From Pseudomonas sp. M47T1 (GTDB taxonomy: Bacteria > Pseudomonadota > Gammaproteobacteria > Pseudomonadales > Pseudomonadaceae), in NCBI RefSeq assembly GCF_000263855.1, contig NZ_AJWX01000003.1:62001-126000 (forward strand): a DNA stretch of 64,000 nt. Reading direction: 5' to 3'. The notes under the pieces were generated by a model. It had not been told where the DNA came from, ran no database searches, and saw only the letters and a list, made by a program, of their open reading frames with translations. The translations under genes were made by a program, and so were the position numbers. Shown here one piece after another: positions 22,054 through 31,429 of the stretch; position 1 is the stretch's first letter; each line of letters opens with the position of its first letter.

Positions 22054-23197
22054 TGTGATCCGTTGGAAACATGCAGCATTGCTGGCTCTGGCCATTTTGG
22101 CCGCGGGTTGCAGCAGCAACAGCAAGAAGGAATTGCCTCCGGCCGAGCTGACCGACTTCAAAGAAGAAGTCGTGTTGCACAAGGAATGGAGTCGCTCGAT
22201 CGGTGACGGTCAGGGCGAGACCTACAACATGCTTGTTCCAGCGATCGAGAACGACAGCATCTACGCCGCTGACGTAACCGGCGTGGTCATGGATCTCAAT
22301 CGCCTGAACGGCGACGTGATCTGGAAGAAAGACCTCAACGCATCGGTTTCCGGCGCGGTGGGTGTGGGTTACGGCCTGGTGATGCTGGGTACCATCAGCG
22401 GCGAAGTCATTGCCCTGGACTCCACCAACGGTGAAGTGAAATGGCGCGCCAAGGTCAACAGCGAAGTGCTGGCACCGCCGGCCAACAACGGTGACGTTGT
22501 GGTCGTGCAAACCCAGGACGACCGTCTGGTAGGCCTGGACGCCGCTACCGGCAACCAGCGCTGGGTGTATGACAGCACCCCGGCGGTGCTCACCCTGCGT
22601 GGCACCGGCGCCCCGCTGGTCACCAACCACCTGGCCGTGGCCGGCCTGTCGACCGGCAAGGTTGTGGCCGTGGACATCAGCAATGGTGTACCGGTGTGGG
22701 AACAGCGCGTTGCCGTGCCGCAAGGTCGCTCCGAGCTTGAGCGTGTGGTCGACATCGACGGCGGCCTGCTGCTGTCCGGTGGTACCCTGTACGTCTCCAG
22801 CTATCAGGGCCGCATGGCGGGCCTGGACCTGGAAAGCGGTCGCGTGCTGTGGCAGCGTGATGCTTCCAGCTACGCAGGTGTGGCCCAGGGCTTTGGCAGC
22901 GTTTATGTAGCGCTGGCCAACGGTACCGTGGAAGGCGTGGACGAGCGCACCACTACCGCACTGTGGAGCAACGACAAACTGGCACGTCGCCAGCTGTCGG
23001 CACCGGAAGTGTTCTCCAGCTACGTGGCCGTGGGTGACTACGCCGGTTACCTGCACCTGCTGAGCCAGGTCGACGGTCGTTTCGTTGGCCGCGAGAAAAT
23101 CGACGGCGACGGCCTGCGCGCCCGTCCGCTGGTGGCCGGGAACATGATTTACGTGTTCGGCAACAGCGGCAAGCTCGAAGCCCTCACCATCAAGTAA
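22046..23197 (+). CDS. bamB: Outer-membrane assembly lipoprotein BamB
   Basis: A beta-propeller lipoprotein of the BAM complex that inserts outer-membrane proteins. The 383-residue protein has the lipobox LAILAAGCSSNS (Cys near residue 18) and repeated PQQ-like blades such as LNRLNGDVIWKKDL, DSTNGEVKWRAKV, DAATGNQRWVY and LESGRVLWQRD. The length and neighbours (yfgM, der) match the family. Confidence 0.96.
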   Translation: MRDVIRWKHAALLALAILAAGCSSNSKKELPPAELTDFKEEVVLHKEWSRSIGDGQGETYNMLVPAIENDSIYAADVTGVVMDLNRLNGDVIWKKDLNASVSGAVGVGYGLVMLGTISGEVIALDSTNGEVKWRAKVNSEVLAPPANNGDVVVVQTQDDRLVGLDAATGNQRWVYDSTPAVLTLRGTGAPLVTNHLAVAGLSTGKVVAVDISNGVPVWEQRVAVPQGRSELERVVDIDGGLLLSGGTLYVSSYQGRMAGLDLESGRVLWQRDASSYAGVAQGFGSVYVALANGTVEGVDERTTTALWSNDKLARRQLSAPEVFSSYVAVGDYAGYLHLLSQVDGRFVGREKIDGDGLRARPLVAGNMIYVFGNSGKLEALTIK

Positions 23198-23342
23198 GGC
23201 TTTGACTATGCTGGAGGGCAGCGATGCCCTCCGGCGGCCCGGCACTGCTTGGGCCTGCGGCATGTGTACAATGCCGCCACGAACTCCGGCCGCTGCCTGC
23301 AGCGGCCTTTGTATTTTCTGAAATAACGCAGTGGAGAGCCTA

Positions 23343-24806
23343 ATGGTTCCCGTAATCGCCCTGGTGGGCCGACCGAACGTCGGCAAGTCCACCATGTTCA
23401 ACCGCCTGACCAAAAGCCGCGACGCCATCGTTGGCGACCTGTCTGGTCTTACCCGTGATCGCCAATACGGAGAGGCGCGCTGGCAAGGGCGTTCCTACAT
23501 TTTGGTCGACACCGGTGGTATTTCCGGTGACGAACACGGCATGGACGAAAAAATGGCCGAGCAGTCGCTGCTGGCCATTGAAGAAGCCGATGTCGTGCTG
23601 TTCCTGGTCGATGCCCGTGCCGGTTTTACCGCCGCCGACCAGATGATTGCCGAGCACCTGCGCAAGCGCAACAAGCGCTCTATCCTGGTGGCCAACAAGA
23701 TCGACAACATCGATCCGGAAATGGCCCGCGCCGAATTCGCCCCATTGGGCATGGGCCACGCCATTGGCGTTGCCGGTGCACAAGGCCGTGGCGTGAACAC
23801 CTTGCTGGAAGCCGCCCTGGGCGAATTCCCGCGTGATGTGGAAGAGGAAGACCTGGCCGCAGGCGTTGCCGAAGGCGAAGAGCAGGTACGTATCCCGGGC
23901 CCGAGCGAGAAGGATGGCATCAAGATCGCCATCATCGGCCGCCCGAACGTGGGCAAGTCGACCCTGGTCAACCGCATGCTCGGTGAAGACCGCGTCATCG
24001 TCTATGATGAGCCGGGCACCACCCGCGACAGTATCTACATCCCGTTCGAGCGCAATGACGAGAAGTACACCTTCATCGACACCGCCGGCGTGCGCAAGCG
24101 CGGCAAGATCCACGAGGAAGTGGAGAAGTTCTCGGTGGTCAAGACGCTGCAGGCCATCAAGGACGCCAACGTCGTGATCTTCGTCATGGACGCCCGTGAA
24201 GGCGTGGTGGACCATGACCTGAACCTGCTGGGCTTCGCCCTGGAATCCGGTCGTGCCATCGTCATTGCCCTGAACAAGTGGGACGGCATGCAGCCGAGCG
24301 AGCGCGACTACGTGAAGACCGAGCTGGAACGCCGGCTGTTCTTCGTCGACTTCGCCGACATCCACTTCATCTCGGCGCTGCACGGCACCGGCGTGGGCAA
24401 CCTGTACGGTTCGGTGCAGGCTTCGTTCAAGTCGGCGATCACGCGCTGGCCAACCAGCCGCCTCACCCAGATCCTCGAAGACGCGGTGCAAGAGCACCAG
24501 CCGCCGATGGTCAACAGCCGCCGCATCAAGCTGCGCTATGCCCACCTGGGTGGTGCCAACCCGCCGCTGATCGTGATCCACGGCAACCAGGTGGAAAAGG
24601 TGCCGAACTCCTACGTTCGCTACCTGGAAAACACCTACCGCCGTGTGCTCAAGCTGGTCGGTACGCCGATCCGCATCGAGTTCAAGGGTGGCGAGAACCC
24701 GTATGAAGGCAACAAGAACACGCTGACCGACCGCCAGGTCAACAAGAAGCGTCGATTGATGTCGCACCACAAGAAGGCCGACAAGAAGCGCCGCGACAAG
24801 CGCTGA
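23343..24806 (+). CDS. der: Ribosome-assembly GTPase Der (EngA)
   Basis: A tandem-GTPase protein needed for 50S subunit maturation. The 487-residue protein has two P-loops ([10 protein letters not shown] near residue 7 and [10 protein letters not shown] near residue 200), two DxxG motifs (DTGG, DTAG), two NKxD motifs (NKID, NKWD), and a C-terminal KH-like domain ending in a basic tail ([13 protein letters not shown]). The start [14 protein letters not shown] is at 23343; an ATG 12 bases upstream is less likely. Confidence 0.97.
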   Translation: MVPVIALVGRPNVGKSTMFNRLTKSRDAIVGDLSGLTRDRQYGEARWQGRSYILVDTGGISGDEHGMDEKMAEQSLLAIEEADVVLFLVDARAGFTAADQMIAEHLRKRNKRSILVANKIDNIDPEMARAEFAPLGMGHAIGVAGAQGRGVNTLLEAALGEFPRDVEEEDLAAGVAEGEEQVRIPGPSEKDGIKIAIIGRPNVGKSTLVNRMLGEDRVIVYDEPGTTRDSIYIPFERNDEKYTFIDTAGVRKRGKIHEEVEKFSVVKTLQAIKDANVVIFVMDAREGVVDHDLNLLGFALESGRAIVIALNKWDGMQPSERDYVKTELERRLFFVDFADIHFISALHGTGVGNLYGSVQASFKSAITRWPTSRLTQILEDAVQEHQPPMVNSRRIKLRYAHLGGANPPLIVIHGNQVEKVPNSYVRYLENTYRRVLKLVGTPIRIEFKGGENPYEGNKNTLTDRQVNKKRRLMSHHKKADKKRRDKR

Positions 24807-24847
24807 TCCCCGGCTGCTGCAATACCCTGTGGGTGCAGTTGCCTTCT

Positions 24848-24935
24848 GTAGGAGCGGGCTCTGCCTGCGAAGAGTTCACCGCGTAATCGCTGGATTTACG
24901 CGGTGCGCCCTTCGCGGGCGGAGCCCGCCCCCACA
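24848..24935. repeat. REP inverted doublet downstream of der
   Basis: GTAGGAGCGGGCTCTGCCTG (24848-24867, continuing CGAAG) is mirrored by CTTCGCGGGCGGAGCCCGCC and CCCAC ending at 24935. An inner stem ACCGCGTAA/TTACGCGGT (about 24879-24904) fills the spacer. Confidence 0.75.
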
Positions 24936-25011
24936 GGTTTGATGTGCACTGGTTTTCCCTCGGTTCCTTGGGCTATTCTGCTGAGCTCCCCAGCTGTCAG
25001 GGATAGGCCCG

Positions 25012-26160
25012 ATGATCACCAGCAAGCTGCCGAATGTCGGCACGACCATCTTCACCACCATGTCCCAGCTCGCTGCCGAGACAGGTGCGCTCAACCTCTC
25101 CCAAGGCTTCCCCGACTTCGACGGCCCCCAAGGCTTGCGCGACGCCGTGGTGCGCCATATCAACAGCGGCCACAACCAGTACGCCCCCATGACCGGCTTG
25201 CCGGCGTTGCGCGAACAGGTGGCGGCCAAGGTGGCACGGCAATACGGCGCCCGCGTGGATGCCAACAGTGAAGTGACCATCACGCCAGGCGCCACTGAAG
25301 CCATTTTCTGCGCCGTGCAGGCCGTGGTGCGCACCGGTGACGAGGTCATCGTGTTCGACCCCAGCTACGACAGCTATGAGCCGTCTGTAGAGCTGGCCGG
25401 CGGTCGTTGTGTGCATGTGCAGCTTGATGCCCGCAACTTTTCCATCGATTGGCAAAAGCTGGCCGACGCCCTGACCCCGCGCACGCGCATGATCATTCTC
25501 AACAGCCCGCACAACCCCAGCGGCGCTCTGATCAGCTCGGCAGACCTTGAGCAACTGGCACAACTGATCGAAGGTCGCGATATCTACCTGATCAGTGATG
25601 AAGTGTATGAACACCTGGTCTACGATGGGGTCAGACATGCCAGTGTGCTGGCCAACGAAGCACTCTACTCCAAGGCTTTCGTGGTCAGCTCGTTTGGCAA
25701 GACCTACCATGTCACCGGCTGGAAAACCGGTTACGTGATTGCTCCACCGGCCTTGAGCGCGGAACTGCGCAAGGTTCACCAGTACGTCAATTTCTGCGGT
25801 GTCACGCCGCTGCAGTGGGCGCTGGCGGACTACATGGCGGCCTGTCCCGAACACGTTGAGCAACTGCCGGGCTTTTACCAGGCCAAGCGTGACCTGTTCT
25901 GCGATTTGCTGACGCCGTCGCGGTTCAGTTTCAGCCGGGTAGCAGGCACTTATTTCCAGCTGGTGGATTACTCGCAGATCCGCCCCGACCTCAACGACGT
26001 CGACATGGCTCTGTGGATGACCCGCGAGCACGGCGTGGCGACCATTCCGGTGTCGGTGTTCTACCAGACACCCATTCCGGAACAGCGCCTGATACGCCTG
26101 TGCTTCGCCAAACGCGAGGAGACGCTGCGGGAAGCGGCGAAGAAACTATGCGTGATTTGA
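25012..26160 (+). CDS. Methionine/glutamine-type aminotransferase (YbdL/MtnE-like)
   Basis: A fold-type I PLP aminotransferase of 382 residues. Markers are LSQGFPDFDGP near residue 27, the PLP-binding NSPHNPSGALIS and SDEVYEHLVYDG, and the Schiff-base lysine in SSFGKTYHVTGWKTGY. E. coli YbdL prefers methionine and other large neutral amino acids, and relatives finish methionine salvage by aminating 2-keto-4-methylthiobutyrate. It overlaps the next gene, an omega-amidase, by 13 bases, which fits glutamine as amino donor. Specificity is inferred. Confidence 0.85.
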   Translation: MITSKLPNVGTTIFTTMSQLAAETGALNLSQGFPDFDGPQGLRDAVVRHINSGHNQYAPMTGLPALREQVAAKVARQYGARVDANSEVTITPGATEAIFCAVQAVVRTGDEVIVFDPSYDSYEPSVELAGGRCVHVQLDARNFSIDWQKLADALTPRTRMIILNSPHNPSGALISSADLEQLAQLIEGRDIYLISDEVYEHLVYDGVRHASVLANEALYSKAFVVSSFGKTYHVTGWKTGYVIAPPALSAELRKVHQYVNFCGVTPLQWALADYMAACPEHVEQLPGFYQAKRDLFCDLLTPSRFSFSRVAGTYFQLVDYSQIRPDLNDVDMALWMTREHGVATIPVSVFYQTPIPEQRLIRLCFAKREETLREAAKKLCVI

Positions 26161-26939
26161 GTACGCTGGCGAACCTGAACCTGGCCCTGGTGCAAACCAC
26201 CCTGGCCTGGCATGACCGCACGGCCAATTTTGAACACTTCGAGGCCCTGCTGGAGCAGGCCCGGGGTGCGGACCTGATTATCCTGCCGGAGATGTTCACC
26301 ACCGGCTTCTCCATGGACTCGGCCACCCTGTGCGAGCCTGAGAACGGCCCTGCCAGCAAGTGGCTGCGTGCCCAGGCCGCGCGCTTGAACGCGGTGGTTA
26401 CCGGTAGCGTGATTATCCAGGCCGCCGATGGCAGCCACCGCAACCGCCTGCTGTGGGCGCGCCCGGATGGTGAACTGCTGCACTATGACAAGCGCCACCT
26501 GTTCCGCATGGCCGGCGAGCACGAGCACTACACCCCGGGCGAGCGTCAGGTGCAGTTCGAGGTCAATGGCTGGCGAGTGCGCCCGCTGATCTGCTACGAC
26601 CTGCGTTTCCCGGTGTGGAGCCGTGACGCGAGTGACACCGACCTGCTGCTGTACACCGCCAACTGGCCCGGTGCGCGCCGGTTGCACTGGAACCGCCTGC
26701 TGCCGGCGCGGGCCATCGAAAACCTCTGCTATGTCGCGGCGGTGAACCGTGTGGGCACCGATGGCAAAGGCTTTGCCTACACCGGCGACAGCCAGGTGCT
26801 GGATTTTCAGGGCGAGAGCCTGTTGAGCGCAGGGGAGGCGGATGGCGTATTCCACGTTTCCCTCAGCGCCGCCGAACTGGCCGCGTACCGCACGCGCTTC
26901 CCGGCGCATTTGGATGCCGACACCTTCGAGCTCCACTGA
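26148..26939 (+). CDS. Omega-amidase YafV-like (nitrilase superfamily)
   Basis: A carbon-nitrogen hydrolase of 263 residues with the Glu48-Lys115-Cys149 catalytic triad (ILPEMFTTGFSM, HYDKRHLFRM, LICYDLRFP). E. coli YafV hydrolyses 2-oxoglutaramate, the keto-acid left when glutamine donates its amino group, and so makes the transamination irreversible. The ATG at 26148 lies inside the end of the aminotransferase gene, indicating translational coupling. Longer upstream frames overlap that gene and are not favoured. Confidence 0.88.
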   Translation: MRDLSTLANLNLALVQTTLAWHDRTANFEHFEALLEQARGADLIILPEMFTTGFSMDSATLCEPENGPASKWLRAQAARLNAVVTGSVIIQAADGSHRNRLLWARPDGELLHYDKRHLFRMAGEHEHYTPGERQVQFEVNGWRVRPLICYDLRFPVWSRDASDTDLLLYTANWPGARRLHWNRLLPARAIENLCYVAAVNRVGTDGKGFAYTGDSQVLDFQGESLLSAGEADGVFHVSLSAAELAAYRTRFPAHLDADTFELH

Positions 26940-26990
26940 CCCGCTGTAGCCGCTGCCGCCAGGTTACGAGGCTGTGCGGGGTGCTTGCAT

Positions 26991-27021
26991 AAAAAACCGG
27001 CCACGTGGGCCGGTTTTTTTG
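26991..27021. terminator. Bidirectional terminator between yafV-like gene and leuA
   Basis: AAAAAACCGGCC ACGTGG GCCGGTTTTTTT forms a strong symmetric stem-loop with A/T tracts. It serves both converging transcripts. Confidence 0.9.
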
Positions 27022-27035
27022 TGGGTTGCGAAGGC

Positions 27036-28706
27036 TTACGCCGCCTTGGCTTCCTGCTGGCTCAGCGAGCGGTTCAGGGCGCTGAACAGGGCTTTGAAGC
27101 TGGCGGTGGTGATGTTCTCGTCCACACCCACGCCGTGTACGGCACGGCCGCCAGCTACGCGCAGTTCAATGTAGGCGGCTGCCTTGGCATGGGTGCCCGC
27201 GCCAATGGCGTGTTCGTTGTAGTCCATGATTTCCACCGGTACCGGCATGGCCGAGGCCAGGGCTTCCAAGGCGCCGTTGCCCTTGCCGCGCCAGTGCACG
27301 GTTTCGCCGTCGCTGTGCACTTCCACATCGACCTTGCTGTTGCCGTTCTCTTCCTGCAGGCGGTGGCTGACCAGCGCGTACGGAGTGTTGGCTTGCAGGT
27401 ATTCCTTGTGCAGCAGCGCGTAAATCTGCTGGGCGGTCATTTCCAGGCCCAGGCGGTCGGTTTCACCCTGTACCACCTGGCTGAACTCGATCTGCATGCG
27501 GCGCGGCAGGCTGATGCCGTATTCCTGTTCCAGCAGGTAGGTGATGCCACCCTTGCCCGACTGGCTGTTGACGCGGATGACCGCTTCGTAGCTACGGCCG
27601 ATGTCGGCCGGGTCGATCGGCAGGTAAGGCACTTCCCACAGGGTGTCGTCTTTCTGCTGGGTGAAGCCCTTGCGGATAGCGTCCTGGTGCGAGCCGGAGA
27701 ACGCGGTGTGAACCAGGTCGCCCACATACGGGTGGCGTGGGTGAACCGGGATCTGGTTGCACTCTTCGACGACTTTGCGCACGCCGTCGATGTCGGAGAA
27801 GTCCAGCTCGGGGTTCACGCCCTGGGTGTACAGGTTCAGGGCCAGGGTCACCAGGTCTACGTTGCCGGTGCGCTCGCCGTTGCCGAACAGGCAGCCTTCC
27901 ACGCGATCGGCGCCGGCCATCAGGCCCAGCTCGGTGGCGGCAACGCCAGTGCCACGGTCGTTGTGGGTGTGCAGGCTGATGATCACGCTGTCACGGCGCG
28001 ATACGTTGCGGCCGAACCACTCGATCTGGTCGGCATAGATGTTCGGGGTGCTGACTTCCACCGTGGCCGGCAGGTTGAGGATGATCTTGTGCTCAGGCGT
28101 CGGGTTCCATACCTCGATCACCGCGTCGCAGACTTCCTTGGCGAACTCAAGTTCGGTGGCGCTGAAGGTTTCCGGCGAGTACTGGAAGGTCCACTGGGTT
28201 TCCGGCTGCTGGGCGGCGTATTTGACGAACAGCTTGGCAGCGTTGACCGCGATGTCTTTCACGCCTTGCTTGTCCTGGTTGAAGACAATCTTGCGGAAGG
28301 ATGGCGAGGTGGCGTTGTACAGGTGCACGATGGCCTTCTTGGCGCCTTTCAGCGATTCGAAAGTACGCGCGATCAGGTCTTCACGGGCCTGGGTCAGCAC
28401 CTGGATGGTGGTGTCTTCCGGGATGTGATTGTCTTCGATCAGGGTGCGAACGAAGTCGAAGTCGGTTTGCGAAGCCGACGGGAACGAGGCCTCGATCTCT
28501 TTCACGCCCACGCTGACCAGGGTCTTCCAGAAACGCAGCTTCTTCACCGCATCCATGGGCTCGATCAGCGACTGGTTGCCGTCCCGCAGGTCGGAGCTGC
28601 ACCAGATAGGCGCAGTGGTGATGGTCTGGTTCGGCCAGGTGCGGTCAGGCAGGTTCACCTGGGCGAAGGCGCGGTATTTGGACGACGGGTCTTTGAGCAT
28701 GGTCAT
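27036..28706 (-). CDS. leuA: 2-isopropylmalate synthase LeuA (long form)
   Basis: The first enzyme of leucine synthesis, condensing acetyl-CoA with 2-ketoisovalerate. At 556 residues it is the long LeuA type. The catalytic barrel has [13 protein letters not shown] and [17 protein letters not shown], a linker domain follows, and the C-terminal leucine-feedback domain runs from about residue 430 ([15 protein letters not shown]). Translation starts at 28706 ([14 protein letters not shown]); ATG 28700 is also possible. Upstream on the same strand is a short leucine-rich ORF that may be a leader peptide. Confidence 0.96.
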   Translation of the reverse strand: MTMLKDPSSKYRAFAQVNLPDRTWPNQTITTAPIWCSSDLRDGNQSLIEPMDAVKKLRFWKTLVSVGVKEIEASFPSASQTDFDFVRTLIEDNHIPEDTTIQVLTQAREDLIARTFESLKGAKKAIVHLYNATSPSFRKIVFNQDKQGVKDIAVNAAKLFVKYAAQQPETQWTFQYSPETFSATELEFAKEVCDAVIEVWNPTPEHKIILNLPATVEVSTPNIYADQIEWFGRNVSRRDSVIISLHTHNDRGTGVAATELGLMAGADRVEGCLFGNGERTGNVDLVTLALNLYTQGVNPELDFSDIDGVRKVVEECNQIPVHPRHPYVGDLVHTAFSGSHQDAIRKGFTQQKDDTLWEVPYLPIDPADIGRSYEAVIRVNSQSGKGGITYLLEQEYGISLPRRMQIEFSQVVQGETDRLGLEMTAQQIYALLHKEYLQANTPYALVSHRLQEENGNSKVDVEVHSDGETVHWRGKGNGALEALASAMPVPVEIMDYNEHAIGAGTHAKAAAYIELRVAGGRAVHGVGVDENITTASFKALFSALNRSLSQQEAKAA

Positions 28707-28783
28707 GATGGGCAATCCTTGATGTGCGGCCTTGAAAAGGGCCTGCCGGCTAAAACAGAAAGAGAAGGGCGAGGCGACGCGAT

Positions 28784-28861
28784 TCAGCTTGGCAGTCGTG
28801 CACTGACCAGGCTTAGGCAGCGGTGTTGACGAAGGAGGATGAGGGTGTGAAGAGTTTTCAT
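28784..28861 (-). CDS. Candidate leucine-rich leader peptide upstream of leuA
   Basis: A 25-codon ORF ends 77 bases before the leuA start on the same strand. It reads [20 protein letters not shown] then ARLPS. Seven of 25 codons are Leu, with a Leu-Ile-Leu-Leu cluster at positions 7-10, and an AGGG Shine-Dalgarno-like site lies 7 bases before the ATG. Such peptides sense charged tRNA-Leu in attenuation control. I did not find a classic terminator/antiterminator pair by eye; weak hairpins and a T-rich stretch lie between it and leuA, so the regulatory role is inference. Confidence 0.5.
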   Translation of the reverse strand: MKTLHTLILLRQHRCLSLVSARLPS

Positions 28862-29026
28862 GCCTCAACCCTAACCATTGCGGCAGGGGATGGCAAGCAT
28901 CTGTAAAACTTTGAGATAAGTTCTTTGTCTTGATTGTTTTTTGAGGTTTTATTTCTCATGTTGGTAGTTTTTCAAGTTTTTATTGTTTGGTGCTGTGCTG
29001 TAGCGCAATTCGCTGGTGCCGTCTTT

Positions 29027-29113
29027 GTGGGGGCGGGTTCTACCCGCGAAAAGGACACCACAGAGAATCTGAAACACCGCGTAGCTCTCTTCGCGGGTAC
29101 CACCCGCTCCCGC
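29027..29113. repeat. REP inverted doublet between leuA and the M23 gene
   Basis: GTGGGGGCGGGTTCTACCCG (29027-29046, then CGAA) is mirrored by TTCGCGGGTACCACCCGCTC (29090-29109, then CCGC), with a few mismatches. Confidence 0.75.
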
Positions 29114-29126
29114 CTATACTGCGCCG

Positions 29127-29951
29127 TCAGGGTTGGAATGCGCCGATGAAGATGGCGGGGTCCACGCGGGCATCGTTGAGGCTGACGTTCCAGTGCATGT
29201 GCGGCCCCGTCGCTCGGCCCGTCATTCCTACGCGTCCTACAACCGCGCCGCGCGCAAGGTCCTGGCCTACTTTCACGTCGATCTTCGACAGGTGGCAGAA
29301 CATGCTGATAAAGCCCTGGCCATGGTCGACGAACACGGTGTTGCCGTTGAAGAAGTAGTTGCCGATCAGGATGACCTTGCCGGCTGCCGGGGTCTTGATG
29401 GGCGTACCCGCCGGCACGGCGAAGTCCAGGCCAGCGTGCGGGTTGCGCTCTTCGCCATTGAAGAACCGGCGCACGCCGAAGCGGCTCGACAGCGGGCCGT
29501 TGACCGGTTTGTCCAGCAGCAGGTTGCTGGGCGTGCCCGGGCTGAAGCTTCGGTAGGCCTTCAACTGTTCGGCCAGTTCCACTTCAAAGCGTTTCAGGTC
29601 TGCGGGGTCAGGATTGACCTGGCGGTTGTTCTTCAGGGTGATGTGCTGTTGCGGGTAATGCTTGCTGCCCACCACAAAACCCAGGCTGCGTTTGTCGGCC
29701 GTGGTGATCTGCGCCGCGCCCGGCTTCTGCGTCAGGGGCAGGCCGACGATGGCGCGCCAGGTGTCCTGTTCGCGCACCACCAGCACCGGCTTGCCGTCGA
29801 AGAACACCTTGGGCGGCTGGGCGCCGGTGCCCAGGTCGATCACGGCCACGCCGCCGGGTACCGGTTTGTTCAGCAGGCGGGTGATGTAGCTGTCGGCCTG
29901 GGCGTTGAAGGCCAGGCACAACACAAGCAGGGCGGGCAGCAGGCGCGGCAT
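29127..29951 (-). CDS. Secreted M23-family (LytM) peptidase
   Basis: A periplasmic murein peptidase-like protein of 274 residues with signal peptide LLPALLVLCLAFNAQA. The N-terminal half is a beta-rich domain. The C-terminal LytM domain (about 155-265) has the zinc motifs NPHAGLDF (HxxxD) and GPHMHWNV (HxH), so it looks catalytically intact. It lies four bases after xseA, suggesting an operon. The substrate would be peptidoglycan cross-links, by family inference. Confidence 0.88.
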   Translation of the reverse strand: MPRLLPALLVLCLAFNAQADSYITRLLNKPVPGGVAVIDLGTGAQPPKVFFDGKPVLVVREQDTWRAIVGLPLTQKPGAAQITTADKRSLGFVVGSKHYPQQHITLKNNRQVNPDPADLKRFEVELAEQLKAYRSFSPGTPSNLLLDKPVNGPLSSRFGVRRFFNGEERNPHAGLDFAVPAGTPIKTPAAGKVILIGNYFFNGNTVFVDHGQGFISMFCHLSKIDVKVGQDLARGAVVGRVGMTGRATGPHMHWNVSLNDARVDPAIFIGAFQP

Positions 29952-29955
29952 GGGG

Positions 29956-31335
29956 TCAGTCCAGTAGCGAGAGGGTGACCGGAGTCAGGTGGTTGTCTTC
30001 CACCCGCACTTGCAGCTCGCCTTCGCCCAGTTTGGCGGTCAGGCGCTGGCCGGTGCGGGTCTGCTCGGCGCTGCGGATGGCCTGGCCACGTTCGTCCAGC
30101 AGGATGCTGTAGCCGCGGCTCAGGGTCGCCAGGGGGCTGACGATGTGCAGGGTCTGCATCTGGTTGGTCAACTGCACCCGGCGCGCTTTCAGCCCTTCGC
30201 GCATGGCGCGGGGCAGGCGTTCGGCCAGGCCCTCGACCCGCTGGCGCAGCATGGCCAGGGTGCGCCCCGGGTGCTGGCCGGCCAGGCGCGTTTCCAGCTG
30301 TGCCAGGCGGTGCTTGCGCAGGTTCAGGCGCTGCTCGAAGGCGCGGCGCAGGCGCATGTCCAGGTCGTCCAGGCGCTGGGCCTGCTGGCGCAAGCGCTCG
30401 CCGGGGTGGCGCAGGCGTTTGGTCAGGCCTTCCAGGCGCAGGCGGTCGTGGGCCAGGCGGTTCTGCATGCGCATCAGCAGGCGCCGTTGCAGGGTTTCCA
30501 GGCGCCGTTGCAGTTCGCTGGCGTCGGGCGCCAGCAGTTCGGCGGCAGCGGACGGCGTGGGCGCGCGCACGTCGGCGACGAAATCGCTGATCGATACGTC
30601 GGTTTCATGGCCCACGGCGCTGACGATCGGCGTTACGCAGGCGGCCACGGCGCGGGCCACGGCCTCCTCGTTGAAGCACCACAGGTCTTCCAGCGAGCCG
30701 CCGCCACGGGCCAGGATGATGGCGTCGAAACCACCGGCGTCGGCCAGCTTGATGCCGCGCACGATCTGGTTGATGGCCTCGCGACCCTGCACGGCGGTGG
30801 GGATCAGGGTCAGTTCAACCTGCGGCGCGCGGCGGCGGAACACGCTGATGATGTCGCGGATCACCGCGCCCGTGGGTGAGCTGACAATGCCGATGCGCTG
30901 CGGGTGGGCGGGCAGGGCTACTTTGCGTTCGGTGCTGAACAGGCCTTCGGCGCTGAGCTTTTCCTTCAGCGCGTCGAACGCCAGGCGCAGGGCCCCGTCA
31001 CCGGCCGGTTCCACGGTGTCGAGGATCAACTGGTAGTCGCCGCGGCCTTCGAACAGTGAGACCTTGCCGCGTACTTTTACCGCCAAGCCATCGCGTAGCG
31101 CCTGGCGCACGCGCTGGGCGTTCTGCCGAAACAGCGCGCACCGCACTTGGGCGCCGCTGTCCTTGAGGGTGAAGTACACGTGGCCGGACGCCGGGCGGGC
31201 GAGGTTGGAGATTTCGCCTTCCACCCAGATATTGCTGAAGACGTCTTCGAGCAGCACGCGGGCGCGGCCGTTGAGCTGGCTGACGGTGAGGACTTCGCGG
31301 TCCAGGCCGAGTACGGCAAAGGGGTCTTTGTTCAT
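29956..31335 (-). CDS. xseA: Exodeoxyribonuclease VII large subunit XseA
   Basis: Large subunit of the single-strand DNA exonuclease ExoVII. The 459-residue protein has an N-terminal OB-fold (ISNLARPASGHVYFTLKD), the catalytic XseA domain with ARGGGSLEDLWCFN and VGHETDVSISDFVAD, and a long Arg/Leu-rich coiled coil (about 270-390) that binds XseB. The start MNKDPFAVLGLDRE at 31335 is standard; upstream in-frame ATGs are not favoured. Confidence 0.96.
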   Translation of the reverse strand: MNKDPFAVLGLDREVLTVSQLNGRARVLLEDVFSNIWVEGEISNLARPASGHVYFTLKDSGAQVRCALFRQNAQRVRQALRDGLAVKVRGKVSLFEGRGDYQLILDTVEPAGDGALRLAFDALKEKLSAEGLFSTERKVALPAHPQRIGIVSSPTGAVIRDIISVFRRRAPQVELTLIPTAVQGREAINQIVRGIKLADAGGFDAIILARGGGSLEDLWCFNEEAVARAVAACVTPIVSAVGHETDVSISDFVADVRAPTPSAAAELLAPDASELQRRLETLQRRLLMRMQNRLAHDRLRLEGLTKRLRHPGERLRQQAQRLDDLDMRLRRAFEQRLNLRKHRLAQLETRLAGQHPGRTLAMLRQRVEGLAERLPRAMREGLKARRVQLTNQMQTLHIVSPLATLSRGYSILLDERGQAIRSAEQTRTGQRLTAKLGEGELQVRVEDNHLTPVTLSLLD

Positions 31336-31429
31336 GGGGCGCATCATAAGGGGAATACGCCCATGCGGCCACCCATCCTCAGCCAATCACTGCTGCACCG
31401 TGTAACCGCTGCCGCCCAGGCTGCGATGG

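Noticed and set aside
26985..28829. 614-codon plus-strand ORF opposite leuA
   Set aside because: Antisense of leuA with typical Val/His/Gln shadow composition.
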